DNA of 64,000 nt from Yponomeuta sedellus (GCA_934045075.1 OW203740.1:18179878-18243877), one strand, 5' to 3'; positions 46,988-59,575 are shown, numbered from the stretch's first letter. Made by a program: numbers and translations. The notes: generated from the sequence alone by a model not told the origin.

Positions 46988-48309
46988 GGTATCGCGAATC
47001 ATTAAGAAATAAAGACACTGTTGTCAGAATGCGTTATTTCAGTAGGTAACAAGTACCTACTTGTGCCGTAGTATTATTTTAGTCCTTACTCTTTTTTGTA
47101 TATCTACGCGTGTTACATTATGGTAACGACCGTGATGATTGTCAAGGAATCCTTTGGAAGAACATTTTATTTAGTAAATACATCTAATCAATTAGGTACC
47201 GTAGAAAGTAATTCATGGCAATATTCTCTATGAAACCTTTTTCATTCATCTACGCAGGAACGAGAAATGGGTTTTCAACTGGGGCGAGCGTATGGATAAT
47301 CCATTTTCCCGTTTTTCCATCCAAGCTTCGGCACCATGCATCTCTGCTTATTTTTTGGAAATTGTTCTCGAACGGGCCCGGCCAACTACAAAATTGAAGA
47401 TGGCGCTGTTATGTTTTTGAAATGCAGATCAATGAACCTCAATGACTCACCTCTATGGAGGTTAATGGATTAAAAAGTTGTGCTAGAAGGATATTCTAAA
47501 TTCTTTAGTATACTGACTTTTTTAGTACTAATCTGTTGTATCAGTATCTACCATTGCTACCATAGACTCGAGTTTCATATTTCATAAGAAAGAATTATTC
47601 CACTTTGCCCCACTAAACCACCCCACTGGTGGGGCAAAGTGGAAACCTAAAATCTGACAGTGGAATCTGCCCCACTGAAGTTTCCACTAGTGTTAAGTCT
47701 CAGTGTCTTTCGCCCCACCAGGGTTGGCCCTTCACACGTCTTCTACGACATTTTATTATGTATGACTTATGAGAACCCAAAATACGTCCTTATCAACGTC
47801 ATGTAGCCAAATTATATCACCTTAGCGCTTGAAATTGCCAATCATCGGTTAGCACGCACGGTTATTAAGCTATACTCTCTCTTCCTGAGTGGGCCTGTTT
47901 TTGCCTGCATTGAGGCGTATACAGGCTACACAAAAACAAAAATATTTCGGTTCTATCACTAAGCTACGGTCACGGTTCTTTGCGTCGACATCGAGGGTCC
48001 CTAGCACCGCGGCCGCCATGGCGGGGGACGGCCCGGCGGCGCCGAGACGGCGCGCCGTGCGCCTGGCGCCTTCGCCCTTTCCCGATAAATTACACTTTCA
48101 TGTCCCCCGTCCGTACACTTTTTGCGTGAGAGTATACGGTTGTACGTGCGGCTGTTCGCACTACAAAGTACCTACAATGTGTTATTTTAATAAACCGTTT
48201 CTTCACTCGTTTAAGCACCGCGTGCTAACTAACGCCACCAAAAGGAGATACGTTTTTTTTTCAAATAAACGTTTCGTTTTTTAAATTCCTTTTATAACGC
48301 GTCTTTACA
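46988..48309. other. intergenic with GC-rich patch
   Basis: Includes a SINE-body fragment (47815-47920), a GC-rich patch at 48000-48075 (CGCGGCCGCCATGGCGGGG) inside a 131-codon open frame that has no recognisable domain, and a CCACTTTGCCCCAC hairpin at about 47600-47645. No gene called. Confidence 0.35.
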
Positions 48310-48912
48310 AAAAGTGAATGTTATAAATGTAAATAAATATAGAAGCTCGTTTTAGAACGTAGGTACTGATGAGAATCCAAGTCCAAGAATCTAGGATTTT
48401 GAAGACTAAAATGTAATTAAATACAGAAGGTCGTTTTAGAACGTACCTCATGAGAACCTAAGTCCAAGGATCTAGATTCTAGATAAATTGAACGTTCTAG
48501 ATTCTAGAACGTTCTGTTTTTGCAAAGACATGTTGCCGAAAACGGCCGTTTTTAAAGGAAATTGATTAGTCCTGGGTTGTTGATCCTAGGTTCTAGATTG
48601 TAGATTCTAAAAATAGTTGTGTTAGTTGAAGGTTTAGGTTAGATTTATTGTGTGTATTGTGGTGAAAGTATGAAAAAAGTGAACTTTTTGCTAAAAATAA
48701 TATAATTATACCTACTAATGCACTAACCCGTGCTAAGGACAAATTTAAAAACCTATTTAGAGGCTCGGATAGCCAGAGGTTGCGGCTTCGAATCCCGGCA
48801 TGGGTGAAATTTTCAGCCTCTAAATAGGTTTTTAAAAATAATATACAAAAAAGTTAATTACAATTTTTATTCTATTGGTTGCGCTAGTTAGCACCTAGCG
48901 CCACCAATAAAA
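48310..48912. repeat. diverged MITE relatives plus minimal S1 element
   Basis: 48500-48640 resembles the right half of the MITE at 59358-59575 (TGATCCTAGGTTCTAGA, TCTAAAAATAG). 48748-48838 is a short S1 derivative: inverted ends AAAAACCTATTTAGAGGCT enclosing only the 3' half of the tRNA-like core. 48872-48912 is a hairpin with ATTGGTTGCGCTAG. Confidence 0.55.
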
Positions 48913-49304
48913 CGAATTTTTTTTTGTCATTTTAATAAAATGAGTATAGGTACCTACTATAGGTAATGTGGTCTGAGGGTTTGATAAATAATAAAATGAC
49001 TAACATTTAGAAACATTTTTGTTTTTCCAACCAGTATACTGGTTTTGGTGAAGGTTTTGATGAAGTGGTTTCCAAAATTATTATATTAGTATAAAATTTT
49101 CACATTCAAAAAATTGGGGGCGGATTACAAAAATATGTATTGAATGTCAGATATTTTATTATCCATAATCCTTACATCACATTTATCAGAAGTACTTTTA
49201 CCTATGTTATCGTTAAAAATGTTAGATTGTGCGAGTGAGACAGCATGCCAGACCGAAAAAACTCAATTTTATTTTTAATACAGTGTTAGTTGTTAAATTA
49301 ATAA

Positions 49305-49390
49305 TTTAAGGCCGCCAATTATTATTGTGCTGTATCTTTATAATTATTTTATGTTTTATTTTTCCTGGTGTACAATAAAGAATATTTTTA
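49305..49390 (+). repeat. LINE 3' tail fragment
   Basis: AAGGCCGCCAATTATTATTG then GTGTACAATAAAGAATATT, the tail family of 40438-40749. Confidence 0.55.
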
Positions 49391-49632
49391 TCTTATTTAA
49401 TCAAGTATTTGTTTACCTCCGATTTCTCGTGCACTAACAGACTTTACTATAAGCAGCTCTCTGATATTTTTTAGAGTTCAAAATTATTGTACCTACTCTT
49501 AATAATTGCTAAGAACGATTACTTTAATTTTATTGTGGAGGACTGCATCTGCTTTTCAGCCTTACCGTGTTTTTTCGTTTGCTTTATTTTAATCTGTTTT
49601 TTGTCAACTATTTTCTGTTTCTTTGCAGCTCT

Positions 49633-51822
49633 TTAATTTTTTTTTTGTTCTCGTTCAGCCTTTCTTATAACTTTTTTATTTTCATCCTTTTGTTTTTCTT
49701 TTTCTTTTGATTCATAGTAATCTCTCCACTTTTTTGCTGAAATAGCACTAGGATATTTAGGGAAATTCTTCTTTTTAGTCTTAGTTTCAGTCTTATTGAT
49801 AAATTTTAAATGGTTTTCAAAAGGATCAATGTCATTTTCTTCAAATGGTGCATTTGTTGACTTTACTTCACATCTTTTAACTTGCGTATCTTTCTTCAAT
49901 TCGTCTATTTCAATGTCATTATTATTTGTGATTTGTAGTGGTGGTGATGTTGGATACAATTCTATTGCATCTATAAGATTCATGATGTTTCTTTTAGTTG
50001 TTGTATCATTGTGGACTGCTGCTTTCGTAGTTACATTTGACGGAAACGCAATTATTTCGTCTGTAGGAGACGATGATTCTTGTGCTAAACAAACGTCTTT
50101 GGACTTAGTAGAACCCTCATCTGTATGCGACATGTTTATGTGCTCCAAATTAAAGTCTGTAATATTGATGACAGATATGTCATTGAGCGATACAAGTGAT
50201 CCTACATCAGGAATCGAGATGTCATCAAGTCAAAGAGCAACTGGCTATATTATTAAGATATCCCGAAGCAGCAGATCAGTTGTGACATTTGTCTGTTCAG
50301 GAGTTTTTCAAGATGGACGCTTAGCTACTTCAGTAGATTTTCTTGGCGTTTTTGAAGCAGATCTTCGTTTCTCCTTGCAGTTACTTTTTGCCACCTCTAT
50401 TTCATTGCAGACAGCATCCGCATCAATACCTCTGTTTCGTAAATTGCCTCTGATAGAAATTATAACCTTTTGCGCACTAATAAAGTCGCGCTCTGTTAAT
50501 TCATCGCATGATTTTTTTTTCCTCGTCTCTTGAAAGTCCTTTACGCATTTGGTAAAATCCACAGCTTCCACATTAAAAGGGTATAATCCACATTTTCTGA
50601 ATCCATTTTTAATAGTTTCCGTCATATCTTTGTTTAAATCTTCCTGAAATACTTTGCAAAAATTAGTTTTAGTTACAGTGCTGTTGTTGTTTTCTGCTCT
50701 TGATTGCCAATTGCTCACTGTTTTCTTCCATTCCTCCTTTAAGGGTCGAAATACACTTACATCTGCTGGCTGAGTAATGAGTGTTGTGTTTGGAGGCAAA
50801 GCATATAAAATAATTTCATTATCTTCGCAAAATGTACTTAATTGCATCGACATATGAGATCTATGTCCATCAACGAATAAAATAACTGGCTTTTTTACAC
50901 AGTTCTCTGTCAGCCACTCATTAAAATCATTGGCGATGTATTCGAAGAAGACATCAGATCGCATCCAACCAGATTCAGTTTTTCCTGTGACCCATCCATC
51001 GGGCATGTTATCTATGACGGCTTTTGGTGGTCTTACATATGGAAAAACCACAAGTGGGGGACATATTTTCCCTGACGCCGTCATTGTAACTAGAACTGTT
51101 AGTGTTTCTTTTTCGTTTCCTTTCTTTACAATGTAAACATTTTTGTAACCTTTAGGAGCTAATACTTTTCCAGTTTTCGGACAAAGTGATACTCCAGTTT
51201 CATCTGCATTAAATATCCGCTCTGGGTTTTTCATAATGTCCATCACTCCTTTTTCCGTCAAAAAGCACTCAAGTTCTTCAAACCATTTTCTGATTGTGCT
51301 TTCTTTTACGGATTCTCTTGCTTTATTAATGCTTTCAGGCTCTCGAACACTGATCTCCGGGTGTCTTCTAAGAAAACTTTGGTACCAGGTTTGTCCAGGG
51401 CCTTTTCCTTCAGGAAGCTTATCAGCTTTTCCCATATCTTTTAAGATATTTTTTACGGTCTCCAGTAAGAGCGCTTTATTGACAGGTATACCACACTTTG
51501 CTAGTTCTATGATCCAATCAACAACCTTCTGTTCCCCATCAAATCCTAGTAAAGGCTCTGGACCTACTTTTCGAGGCTTTTCTGATATCCTTCCTGAAAT
51601 CCGATCTTGTACTGTTGTACGAGGAACACCATATTGCCGACAGGCCTCTCTTATCCCTTTATTCTTACTTCTTATTGCCTCAATGGCCTGGGCCAGTGCC
51701 TCTTCTGTGTATTTAAAGTGAATCCTTTTTTCTTTATTAATCCCAACTGTCTTCCCTTTAAGTTTCCTTGTTCTGTTGTGAGCTTTTTCATCTTTATTTC
51801 GAGTTTTTTTTACGGGTGCCAT
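49633..51822 (-). pseudogene. pogo-like transposase, C-terminal tail broken
   Basis: 50308-51822 is an intact 504-codon frame encoding a Tc1/mariner-superfamily pogo/Tigger/CENP-B-type transposase. In order: a Pipsqueak-type helix-turn-helix (about residues 38-85, IREACRQYGVPRTTVQDRI), a CENP-B-type second DNA-binding segment (WYQSFLRRHPEISVREPE, near 145-165), and a DDE_1 catalytic domain with FNADETG, FVDGHRSH and ITQPADVSVF. Counting gives 35 residues between the second and third Asp. A TGA at 50308 ends it. The same frame then continues, and after a further stop or shift the Lys/Glu-rich tail 49633-50148 (171 codons) is open. So the ancestral protein was near 700 residues. The catalytic core looks intact. 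It may be a recently silenced transposon or a copy still making a tail-less protein. Confidence 0.85.
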
Positions 51823-51879
51823 TATCTAAAAATAAGAATAATAATATTGATAATACGAACAAAACGTACGTAAAAAAAC

Positions 51880-53040
51880 AATTCGCAGCCACCTCTTCTC
51901 TCAAAGCCGAAAACAAAAAAAAATCCAAGCTAGTTTCGGCCGTCCTATAACTACACGCCCGCAAACAAAAATAAATCTTCTAGTTAGACATTTATTAAAT
52001 CTGGGCCGAAAGCTAAACTGACTGGTCACTAGTATTCGGCCGTGTTGTATCTGCTGGGCCGAAAACTGAGTTCACATTAACCAATTTCCGGCCTCTCAAT
52101 AAATCATGGCCGATAAACAAAATTGGTCAACCCGGGTTTCGGCCACCTTGCATAAAATGGCCGACAACCTAATTTGAAGGAGTTAACTTTCGGCCGCCAA
52201 TGTCAATATATAATTAAACTCTTTCAAACAAATCAAGGATGAAAGAGTTCTCTTAGATCAGGATCTTAGTTAATATAAGAGAAACTTATTGGAATAAATA
52301 GATTTACTAGTATTTATCACCGCTTTTATAAATGACCGAAAAATAACCTAAATATCTTTAGTTCTCGGTCATTTTATTACACTTAGGCCGAAAAGTGGAT
52401 TTACGAAGTCCCTCTCCCGGCCACCGTTATACAAAACAATTAAAATTGATTTTAAGCACGAATGCAATTAGTAAACATGCGGCCGAAATGTAACTGCATA
52501 AATCAGGATACTTTTTAAATTATATCTTAACAATATGATTTGGAAAAAGTGATTATTCAAACGTTAAAGTAATGAATTTATAATCGTAGGATCGGTGTCA
52601 GATTTCGGCCAGGCGGCCGAGAATCAACTAGCTCGTCAAAATTGAACTTAGTTATCCGTCCACCTAATATTTACTAAAAGTACTACCTAAGTATTATAGA
52701 CATTTTCATCAAAATAACATCAGTTTAACATATTAACTGTGCATTATAGTAATATTTTGGTGGATAAATCAATACACAATGTCGTAACTTACCATGCAAA
52801 TAATTGGCGCGCAGTATTTTTTTCTCTGCTTTCGACACACACTCACACTGCTTGAACCGCGAGGGAAAACTGACGAAACAAATGAAACGCTACTAAGATA
52901 CTTAATTATGTAGGCAAAGACATCATTAGAATCTATGCGGTAACAATAGATTTTTTACTCGGGCGTATTTTATTTTCTTATTATTTCGTAAAAACTGCGT
53001 GATGGCCGAAAACTGAAGGTGGCCGGCAAACCGACTAAGT
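51880..53040. repeat. array of alternating TTTCGGCC / GGCCGAAA motifs upstream of the transposase
   Basis: Nine exact 8-mers (starts 51934, 52004, 52057, 52137, 52188, 52386, 52481, 52603, 53004) and about as many one-mismatch copies. Orientation alternates, with spacing of about 22 then 29 bp, so a degenerate ~51-bp unit repeats, clearest at 52035-52195. Such arrays fit subterminal transposase-binding sites. It also covers the region where the pogo-like promoter should be. Confidence 0.7.
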
Positions 53041-53307
53041 TACGAAAACTAAATTTGATATTTATTTTTTTCAAACATATTATATATTTTGACGATACTT
53101 TTAACAATCAATGTCGATTTTTTATTTTATTCCTGATTAATAACAAACTTGGCATAATAAATTACCCTTTCTATTGTTTGTTTACCTTTTGTCTCAAGCT
53201 TCAATAAATATTATGATAATTAGATGTAAGTTCCTACATTTCAAAGTCAATTCCTATTATTGCTATGAATGTAGGAACCAATAAAATTAAATAGTAGTTT
53301 TAAACGG

Positions 53308-53545
53308 CTTCGGTGGCGCAGCGGATTGGCACACTGACTGTAAAACCGAAGGTCTCGGGTTCGATCCCCGGCTGGGTCAAACTTGGAAACGAACTCTTCT
53401 AGTTTGTCCCGGGTCTTGGATGTTGTCTATACCTATTTATTGTATTAAATTTATCGTCGAGTTAGCGCCTGTAACACGAGTCATTTAGCTGTACGTAGTA
53501 TGGGGCTAACGAGATCTGTGCAATTTGTCCATTAATATTTATTTA
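53308..53545 (+). mobile_element. tRNA-derived SINE (GTGGCGCAGCGG head)
   Basis: Head GGCTTCGGTGGCGCAGCGG, B-box GGTTCGATCCCCGGC, body ending GGGCTAACGAGATCTG. The anticodon-like loop CTGTAAA resembles tRNA-Tyr. Confidence 0.75.
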
Positions 53546-54283
53546 TTTAAACTAAACTTGTAGTTTTATGAAACTTGGTCCAGCTCTATTTCTCGGGGGT
53601 ATTGTGGACTGTATAACTCGCTGACCCCGCAGATGTTATTTCGCCATATATTAATTTTAGCTTACGAGTTTACGACCTGGCCCTATTCAATAGAATGATA
53701 TAAGCACGTCAAATAGTTGATATTTGCCTCAATTTGGCAGTCTACAAAGCAATAGTGCAATGTTATTCCAGGGGTATAACCCGCGCAAATTAAATTGGCA
53801 TCTCTCATTTCAAGATCAAATTAAATAGGCATTCCATCATTCAAACCAAGTATATACATACCTATTTTAAAAACCTATTTTAACCTTAGCACGGGTTAGT
53901 GCATTAAAAATTATATAATCATACTTAGGTACCTATTTACTTAAAAAATATATGTCTCAAGTCTCAAATGTCTACATGTAATTTTATTGTCTTATTGTGC
54001 CGATAAAGACCTCATTTGTCAAAAGAAAGTATTCTGTTACGATCATTAAAACTGATTGAATACCTATGCAAGCGACAGGTAATGCTGGCATCATTCGCTG
54101 TTAGGAGAATTAGCCCTCGAAAGGAACAGCTTTAGAAGCCAGATGTGGGATTCAGCATTAAAATTATTGCCGCTTCAAGACTACGCGCGCACACGTGTCA
54201 AACCTTGTAGGCTTCAAAGGAATTAAACTCGCCACGTGACCCGACGGTGAATCTGTCATTGTACCTACTGGAAGCACTAACAC
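53546..54283. other. intergenic, nothing recognised
   Basis: Only a small S1-end relic near 53870-53910 (CCTTAGCACGGGTTAGTGC). Confidence 0.4.
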
Positions 54284-54481
54284 GGAGTTTACACTTACAG
54301 TCTAGCGTCAGTTCAGTCCGTGACCTTGTTCAAGCTCGGAATGATGCCAGAGGGATGAAGCATCAAAGTATTCGAATATCCGTCAGTTTGGTCTATCAAT
54401 CCACTGAATAGACAATCAGTCGGCCCTCAGTCTAACCAGACTGATGGAATTGACTGACGCCAGACTGAACGTGTAAACTCC
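54284..54481. mobile_element. MITE with ~28-bp inverted ends
   Basis: Ends GGAGTTTACAC with inverse, and further shared CAGTCTGGCGTCAG-like sequence. Confidence 0.65.
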
Positions 54482-54547
54482 ATCTAACAGTTAACAGAGT
54501 CGAGGCCCAAGTTCTTGTCCGCATTCAGTACGAGCTGAGCAACATCT

Positions 54548-54690
54548 TCTTCTTCTTCTTTAGGCTATATTAGTCCACTGCTGGACATAGCCCTTCCCTA
54601 ATGAGCGCCATAGCGCAACGTTGTGCCATCTTTAGGGGGTAATGCCCATAATCCCCACGCTGGGCATGCGGGTTGGGTTGAGTTACATCG
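54548..54690 (-). repeat. LINE 3'-end fragment
   Basis: TTCTTTAGGCTATATTAGTC, GTTGTGCCATCTTTAGGGGG and ACGCTGGGCATGCGGGTTGG. Minus-strand copy of the family. Confidence 0.75.
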
Positions 54691-55041
54691 CTGGTTTATA
54701 AATAAACTAGGGTGTGAAGGGTTCAGATGTTTTGAAGAAAAACTTCTTCAGGCGTACATTTTCTGATTAGGGAATGAAATTGTAACGTCATACTTAGACC
54801 GGTGGGGCTGAATCGGATATAATATAACCGACTCCAGTCCAGTCAGCTTTTAAAAGAACACTGGTGTTACAGAACAGAGGAATAAACATATTTTTTGTTA
54901 CTTTATTTATTTCGCGACTTTTGTTCTAGTGGGTCACAGAGGGAAAACCTATTTTCTCTGTTCTGTGTACTGGGTCATATATAAGCATACACCAATAAGA
55001 CAAAGTTGTTTTTTTAAGGTGTAGAATTTGTTTAACTGTTA

Positions 55042-55292
55042 GGGCGAGATAAATAGTCGCTTCTAAGAACGAGTCTTAGCGAAAGCACTTGCTTAAGAAT
55101 CGATTTGTCTATCATTTGGCACTCTCTAAGTCGCGAAACCCGGACTAATTCTTAGCAATGGCCTAAGAACATGCTTAGCTAAGCAAACGTCTATTTTAGT
55201 AACGCATTGATACTTAGCTAAGTTAGCCTGAAGAATTGCTTAGAGAAGCATGAGTACGGACTTGGGCTAAGCAACGACTATTTATCTCGCCC
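55042..55292. mobile_element. Harbinger-like MITE with TTA duplications
   Basis: 251 bp between inverted ends GGGCGAGATAAATAGTCG, flanked by TTA on both sides (55039-55041, 55293-55295). A 3-bp TWA duplication and GGGC start fit PIF/Harbinger. The interior has several CTTAGCTAAG-like short palindromes. Confidence 0.75.
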
Positions 55293-55879
55293 TTAGTACC
55301 TATGTAGGAAAGTGTTGAAAATAACGAGGGTGATATGGTCATTGAGTGAATCTACCGAACCCTCCATAACGAAAAAAAAAAATAATAAAATACATTTTTT
55401 TTTTCACATTGGTTCAAGCTTACCGGGTTGGTCAGTTAAAGTCCGCCACACACTGGCACGTGTGGTGGCATGCATACAAAACAAAATCTGGCTGTTCTTT
55501 GTATGGAATTGTGTGTGGTACACTTAGCCAGCTCGAGTTACTGCGTTTTAATGGGTTCGTTTACGAGCTGAGTTTACTGCCAATCTGCTTTTGGAATTAA
55601 TTATTTATCGAAGTCACGTTGCCGGACTATGCAGTCATTTACATTGTGTTATTTTTATCTCTTTATGCCTCTTCTTATGTACGTTCTATATGTAGCAGCT
55701 GCTTACTTAGGTAGATACAACTGAGCCTATCGCCTTAAAAATCTCGTGCCCGGTGATTTAGGATGTTGTAGTTAGTTAAATTCCCTATGACTTAGCGATC
55801 GTGTTTTCTTTTTCGAAAAGGGATATAGACTTACGCCTGTATTCTGTAGGTGTAGCTTAGGTAAGGTTAGAAAAAACCG

Positions 55880-55975
55880 GGTTTGCCAATGCCTACGATC
55901 CTAAAAAACCACTTTCGCTTCATCAACACTAATAACTTCATAAGTCGCAGCATGCACGCACGCGCCGGTACTAAA
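55880..55975 (+). repeat. dispersed repeat with CGCTTCATCAACAC motif
   Basis: Matches 56765-56905 (CTTCGCTTCATCAACGTTC, ATAAGTCG, CATGCACGCACG). Probably a SINE or LINE end. Open frames over it are incidental. Confidence 0.5.
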
Positions 55976-56424
55976 AGTCCTGTTTTAGATTTTTTAGTAA
56001 AAATCCGTTTTACAGCTTTCAATCAGACCGTAAAAAATCTGACAATGTTACCCGGAGTAAGTAGATACAATCGCTGCTATCGTAACGTATGCATGGCTAG
56101 TTTTTTTGTACATGCACACCATGTTTATAAAAATAAGTCAGTCAGATTATAGTCTGGGTAATTCTTGGACAAAAATAAAACTTTTGTGTTTTCAGATTAT
56201 TAAAAATACTTTAATTAATAAGACAGAGACATGTTTGTCAAATGTAAATTCTTGAAAAAATATTTAATTATTTGTTAAATCAAATCAATTTATTTCAACG
56301 TAAAGAATAAACATTTCTTTGCTGAATTTCAATGTGCAATGTAAAATGTAAATAAATTTGCGGAATGATCCCCATTATAAGTTCGTACCGCATAGGCATC
56401 GAGATCACAAATTGGAAATGACTG

Positions 56425-56610
56425 ACTACCTCTGTTGCGCAGCGGTAGCGCATCTGCCTACCATGCAAGAGGTCTCGGGTTCGAACCCCGGTTGGGAACA
56501 AAAAACCCAGGTCTTGGATGTTTACATTGTTTGTGATGTCGCTGTTTCTGGTTCCCACGACACAGGGTACCCTAGTGTGGGGCTAGAAGCAATATAATGT
56601 GTCTGTATGT
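56425..56610 (+). mobile_element. tRNA-derived SINE (Gly-like head)
   Basis: GACTACCTCTGTTGCGCAGC, GGTTCGAACCCCGGTTGGG, body GGTTCCCACGACACAGGG. Confidence 0.75.
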
Positions 56611-56764
56611 AAATGTTATGTAATAGTGTTAGCAAAATATACCTACCTACTGAAAGCTGATATATTTGTAAAAAGCGAATTTAATAAAATTAAATAAGTA
56701 AACCCTAATATTCCGAACGGAACTGAGAAAAAATTCATAGAAACTTCCACAAATCATTCATACA

Positions 56765-56905
56765 TACATTCATAACCTCATGCCTGTATCCCAGAGGGGT
56801 AGGCAGAGGGACTGCCACTTGCCACGATCCTGACAGATCACCTTCGCTTCATCAACGTTCATAAGTCGTTGCATGCAGCATGCACGCACGCCGGTTCCGG
56901 GTACT
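56765..56905 (+). repeat. dispersed repeat, fuller copy of 55880-55975
   Basis: CTCATGCCTGTATCCCAGAG, GGTAGGCAGAGG and GCATGCACGCACGCCGG. Confidence 0.5.
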
Positions 56906-57084
56906 TTTTATCTTTCCCTTTCCACAAATCAAAAAGGTATAATTCAAAGTAACACAGAAATTGTAAATGAATGAACGTTATCTATCTCCCCAGGTGTCCA
57001 TTTCGAAATTTTAATTAAAAACGCCTAACTTAGTGTTTTCAGAGTGCGTAATTTACAAAATATACATAATTATTATAAAACTAG

Positions 57085-57245
57085 CTGACCCAGCGAACCT
57101 CGTACCGCCTAACAGTTGATTCTTTGTTTCTCGTACTTCCTCATCCTCGTACTTCAAGGAATATTCTAAAAAAAAATATTAGCGAAATCGGTTCAGCTGC
57201 TCTAGAGATTTGCGCTTACCAACACATTCAGCGATTCATTTTTAT
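57085..57245 (+). repeat. LINE (RTE-type) 3' end
   Basis: ACTAGCTGACCCAGCGAACC, then AAATCGGTTCAGC and TTGCGCTTACCAACACATTC with an ATATTATATATTA tail, a 3' end common in lepidopteran genomes. Confidence 0.6.
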
Positions 57246-57323
57246 ATTATATATTACTACAATTGTTACAAAGTCTATCTAACTGAGAGGTCTCTTCTGA
57301 GGAATTGCGCATTTTTTTTATAT

Positions 57324-57560
57324 TCATGGACATATCCACAGATCTCGTTAGCCCTATACTAAGTACAACTAGGTAAATGACTGGTGTTATAGGTGCTGAC
57401 TAGACGATAGATTTAATACAATAAATATATAGATAACATCCAAGACCCGAGACAAACTGGAAAAGTTCGTTTCCTACTTTGACCCGGCCGGGGATCGAAC
57501 CCGAGACCTTCGGTTTCACAGTCAGCGTGCCAAACCGCTGCGCCATCACCGAGGCCGTCA
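57324..57560 (-). mobile_element. tRNA-derived SINE (GTGGCGCAGCGG family)
   Basis: Mirror of 53308-53545. B-box complement CCGGGGATCGAACCCGAGA. Confidence 0.75.
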
Positions 57561-58740
57561 ATTTTTGAGCGATAACCCTGTATTTAACTGGCAGCGCGAC
57601 ACGAACCGTAATATTTTTCAACACTTTCGCCATCGCGTCGTTATCAAGGTCAAAGATGTTGTATGGCCGACAAGTTAAGTGTCTAATAAAGGATTGTAAA
57701 CAAACGGTCTTCTTTATAAAACATGATTCCTCTACACTCCTTAGAGGCAGTCTATTTAATCTGTGGTTATGTTTTTTTCCATTTAATATCCCCACCACAG
57801 AATATTTTAATTGGCGTTTATTGAGTGTGATAATGATAATGATAAGGAATCGTGTATATTGGTAAATAACACCAATGAAGTCTTAAGTAATACAAAGTAA
57901 TACTACGTAGGTAGTACTTTATTGTAAAAGGCCTAAATTAATTGTCATCAGGACAACTATGCATGATCATCATGCTGTCAAATAGTAAAAAAGGTCTAGA
58001 AGTAAGTAATTTAAAAGTTTGTACCGATGGTCAACATGTGGAACAAAATTCTTGAGTGAATTTCAGGCAATAATCAAGGATATGGGACTTGAAATTGGGC
58101 AGTCCCTCGGGGAGGATAAAAGACGAATTTTCCTCCTATGTACGTCAGTTTATAATAAATTATATTAGGAAGTGATAAAGCAATATAAGCAAGTGACAAA
58201 GCGTCAGCAGCGTCGCAAATTTCTGGGCCACAATTATTTGTAAACTGATGAAAATTAATTTGCCATCGACACGCTAACAAGAATTTATATTTATATCTTA
58301 GATTTACATTAGGTAATTAAACCGCCTTAAAACAGCACAAACATACAGAAATAATTTAAAATACTCAGATACTCTAAGACCCGCCCATAACATATTTTGG
58401 GCACTGACTACAAAAGTCTCCAAAACATCCTTCTACAAGACCTACATGGATGTATGGATATGAAGGTCATATTCGATTAAATTATTCCTGTGTTTTGCTG
58501 AAAATCCGACTGCTGAGAATTACCTTACTACTAAGCATGACAATTGAACTGTGGTACTACCTACCCTGCAATGAGTTACACTGATGAATTTGGGTCGCAG
58601 ACGGCTTTTTAGTAAATTTTTATTGCATGACTTTTTGTCAATATCAACGAAAACTCTGCCAAATATTATCTAAGAGCATGCAAGTGGTTTAAATTTTTAA
58701 TCTCCAACTCGTTTGGATCATCGGGCAGCATACCTACCTT
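57561..58740. other. intergenic, nothing recognised
   Basis: AT-rich. No exon-like or repeat-end signal I can support. Confidence 0.4.
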
Positions 58741-58895
58741 CTTCTTCTTCAGGCTATATAATGTAGTCCACTGCTGGACTTAGCTCTCCCCTAATGAGCG
58801 CCATAGCGCCCTGTCTTCAGCATGCCGCATCCAGCATCTGCCGGCAGTTTTTCGCAGATCGTCATCCCACCTGGTCGGAGCTTCTTCGCGAGATA
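58741..58895 (-). pseudogene. LINE reverse-transcriptase ORF, C-terminal end
   Basis: Minus strand reads APTRWDDDLRKTAGRCWM, then RALWRSLGES and VQQWTTL followed by an AAG-rich tail. This is the C-terminal end of an endonuclease/reverse-transcriptase LINE protein and shows that the TAGTCCACTGCTGGACATAG repeat in this window is that LINE's 3' end. Confidence 0.7.
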
Positions 58896-59357
58896 TGGCC
58901 AGCCCACTGCCACTTCAGCTTGCTGATTCTCTGAGTTATGTCGATAACTTTGGTTCTCTGTTGGATACATACCTAATACTTAATAATAAGAGTCTTTACA
59001 GCGATTATTCTCTCTTTAGATTCTGTATTTTCGAATCTATACTCATGAGCCGTTTTCATCACAAATTCACAAAACACTTTATAGACGGCGATCATGTACA
59101 AAAATCACGTCTGCTTAACACAAAAATCACGTCAAAAATCAGACGCTTTTTCCGCACGCTGCGCGTACGGAAAAAGCCGCTTTCTGGCCAAATGTAGACA
59201 TAAAAAGATGTACACAACACGGGACGTAATAAAGAAAGCTCTCGATCGCATATTTACCCCTCGCTTGCAGCTCGGGCCGCAAACTTCTGCGATCTCGGCC
59301 TTTCTTTGTATTACCACCCTAGCTGTGTAATGTACTATTATAACACGTTTTTATCTA

Positions 59358-59575
59358 AAAGTGAACATGAGAAATCTTAACAACTGTACTGACAACTATT
59401 TTTAGAACTTACAGTCTAGAACCTATGATCAATAGATTAGAAATTTAATTGATTTCCGCTAAAAACGACCGTGTTTGGGGGAAACTGATTAAAGTTCTTG
59501 GTTGTTGATTCTAGGTTCTAGACTGTCGTTTCTAAAAATAGCGGTCGCAGTTGTTAAGATTTCTCGTGTTCACGC
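59358..59575. mobile_element. MITE with ~70-bp inverted ends
   Basis: Arms share AAGTGAACA, GAGAAATCTTAACAACTG and ATTTTTAGAA with TAGAACCTA. The centre is short. Relatives at 48310-48640. Confidence 0.65.

Noticed and set aside
47889..48284. 131-codon open frame over a GC-rich patch
   Set aside because: No domain, no splice or promoter support, and it begins in SINE-body sequence.
49796..50533. 245-codon plus-strand open frame
   Set aside because: Antisense to the pogo-like transposase tail. Hydrophobic Ser/Phe-rich translation typical of the reverse of Lys/Asp-rich coding.
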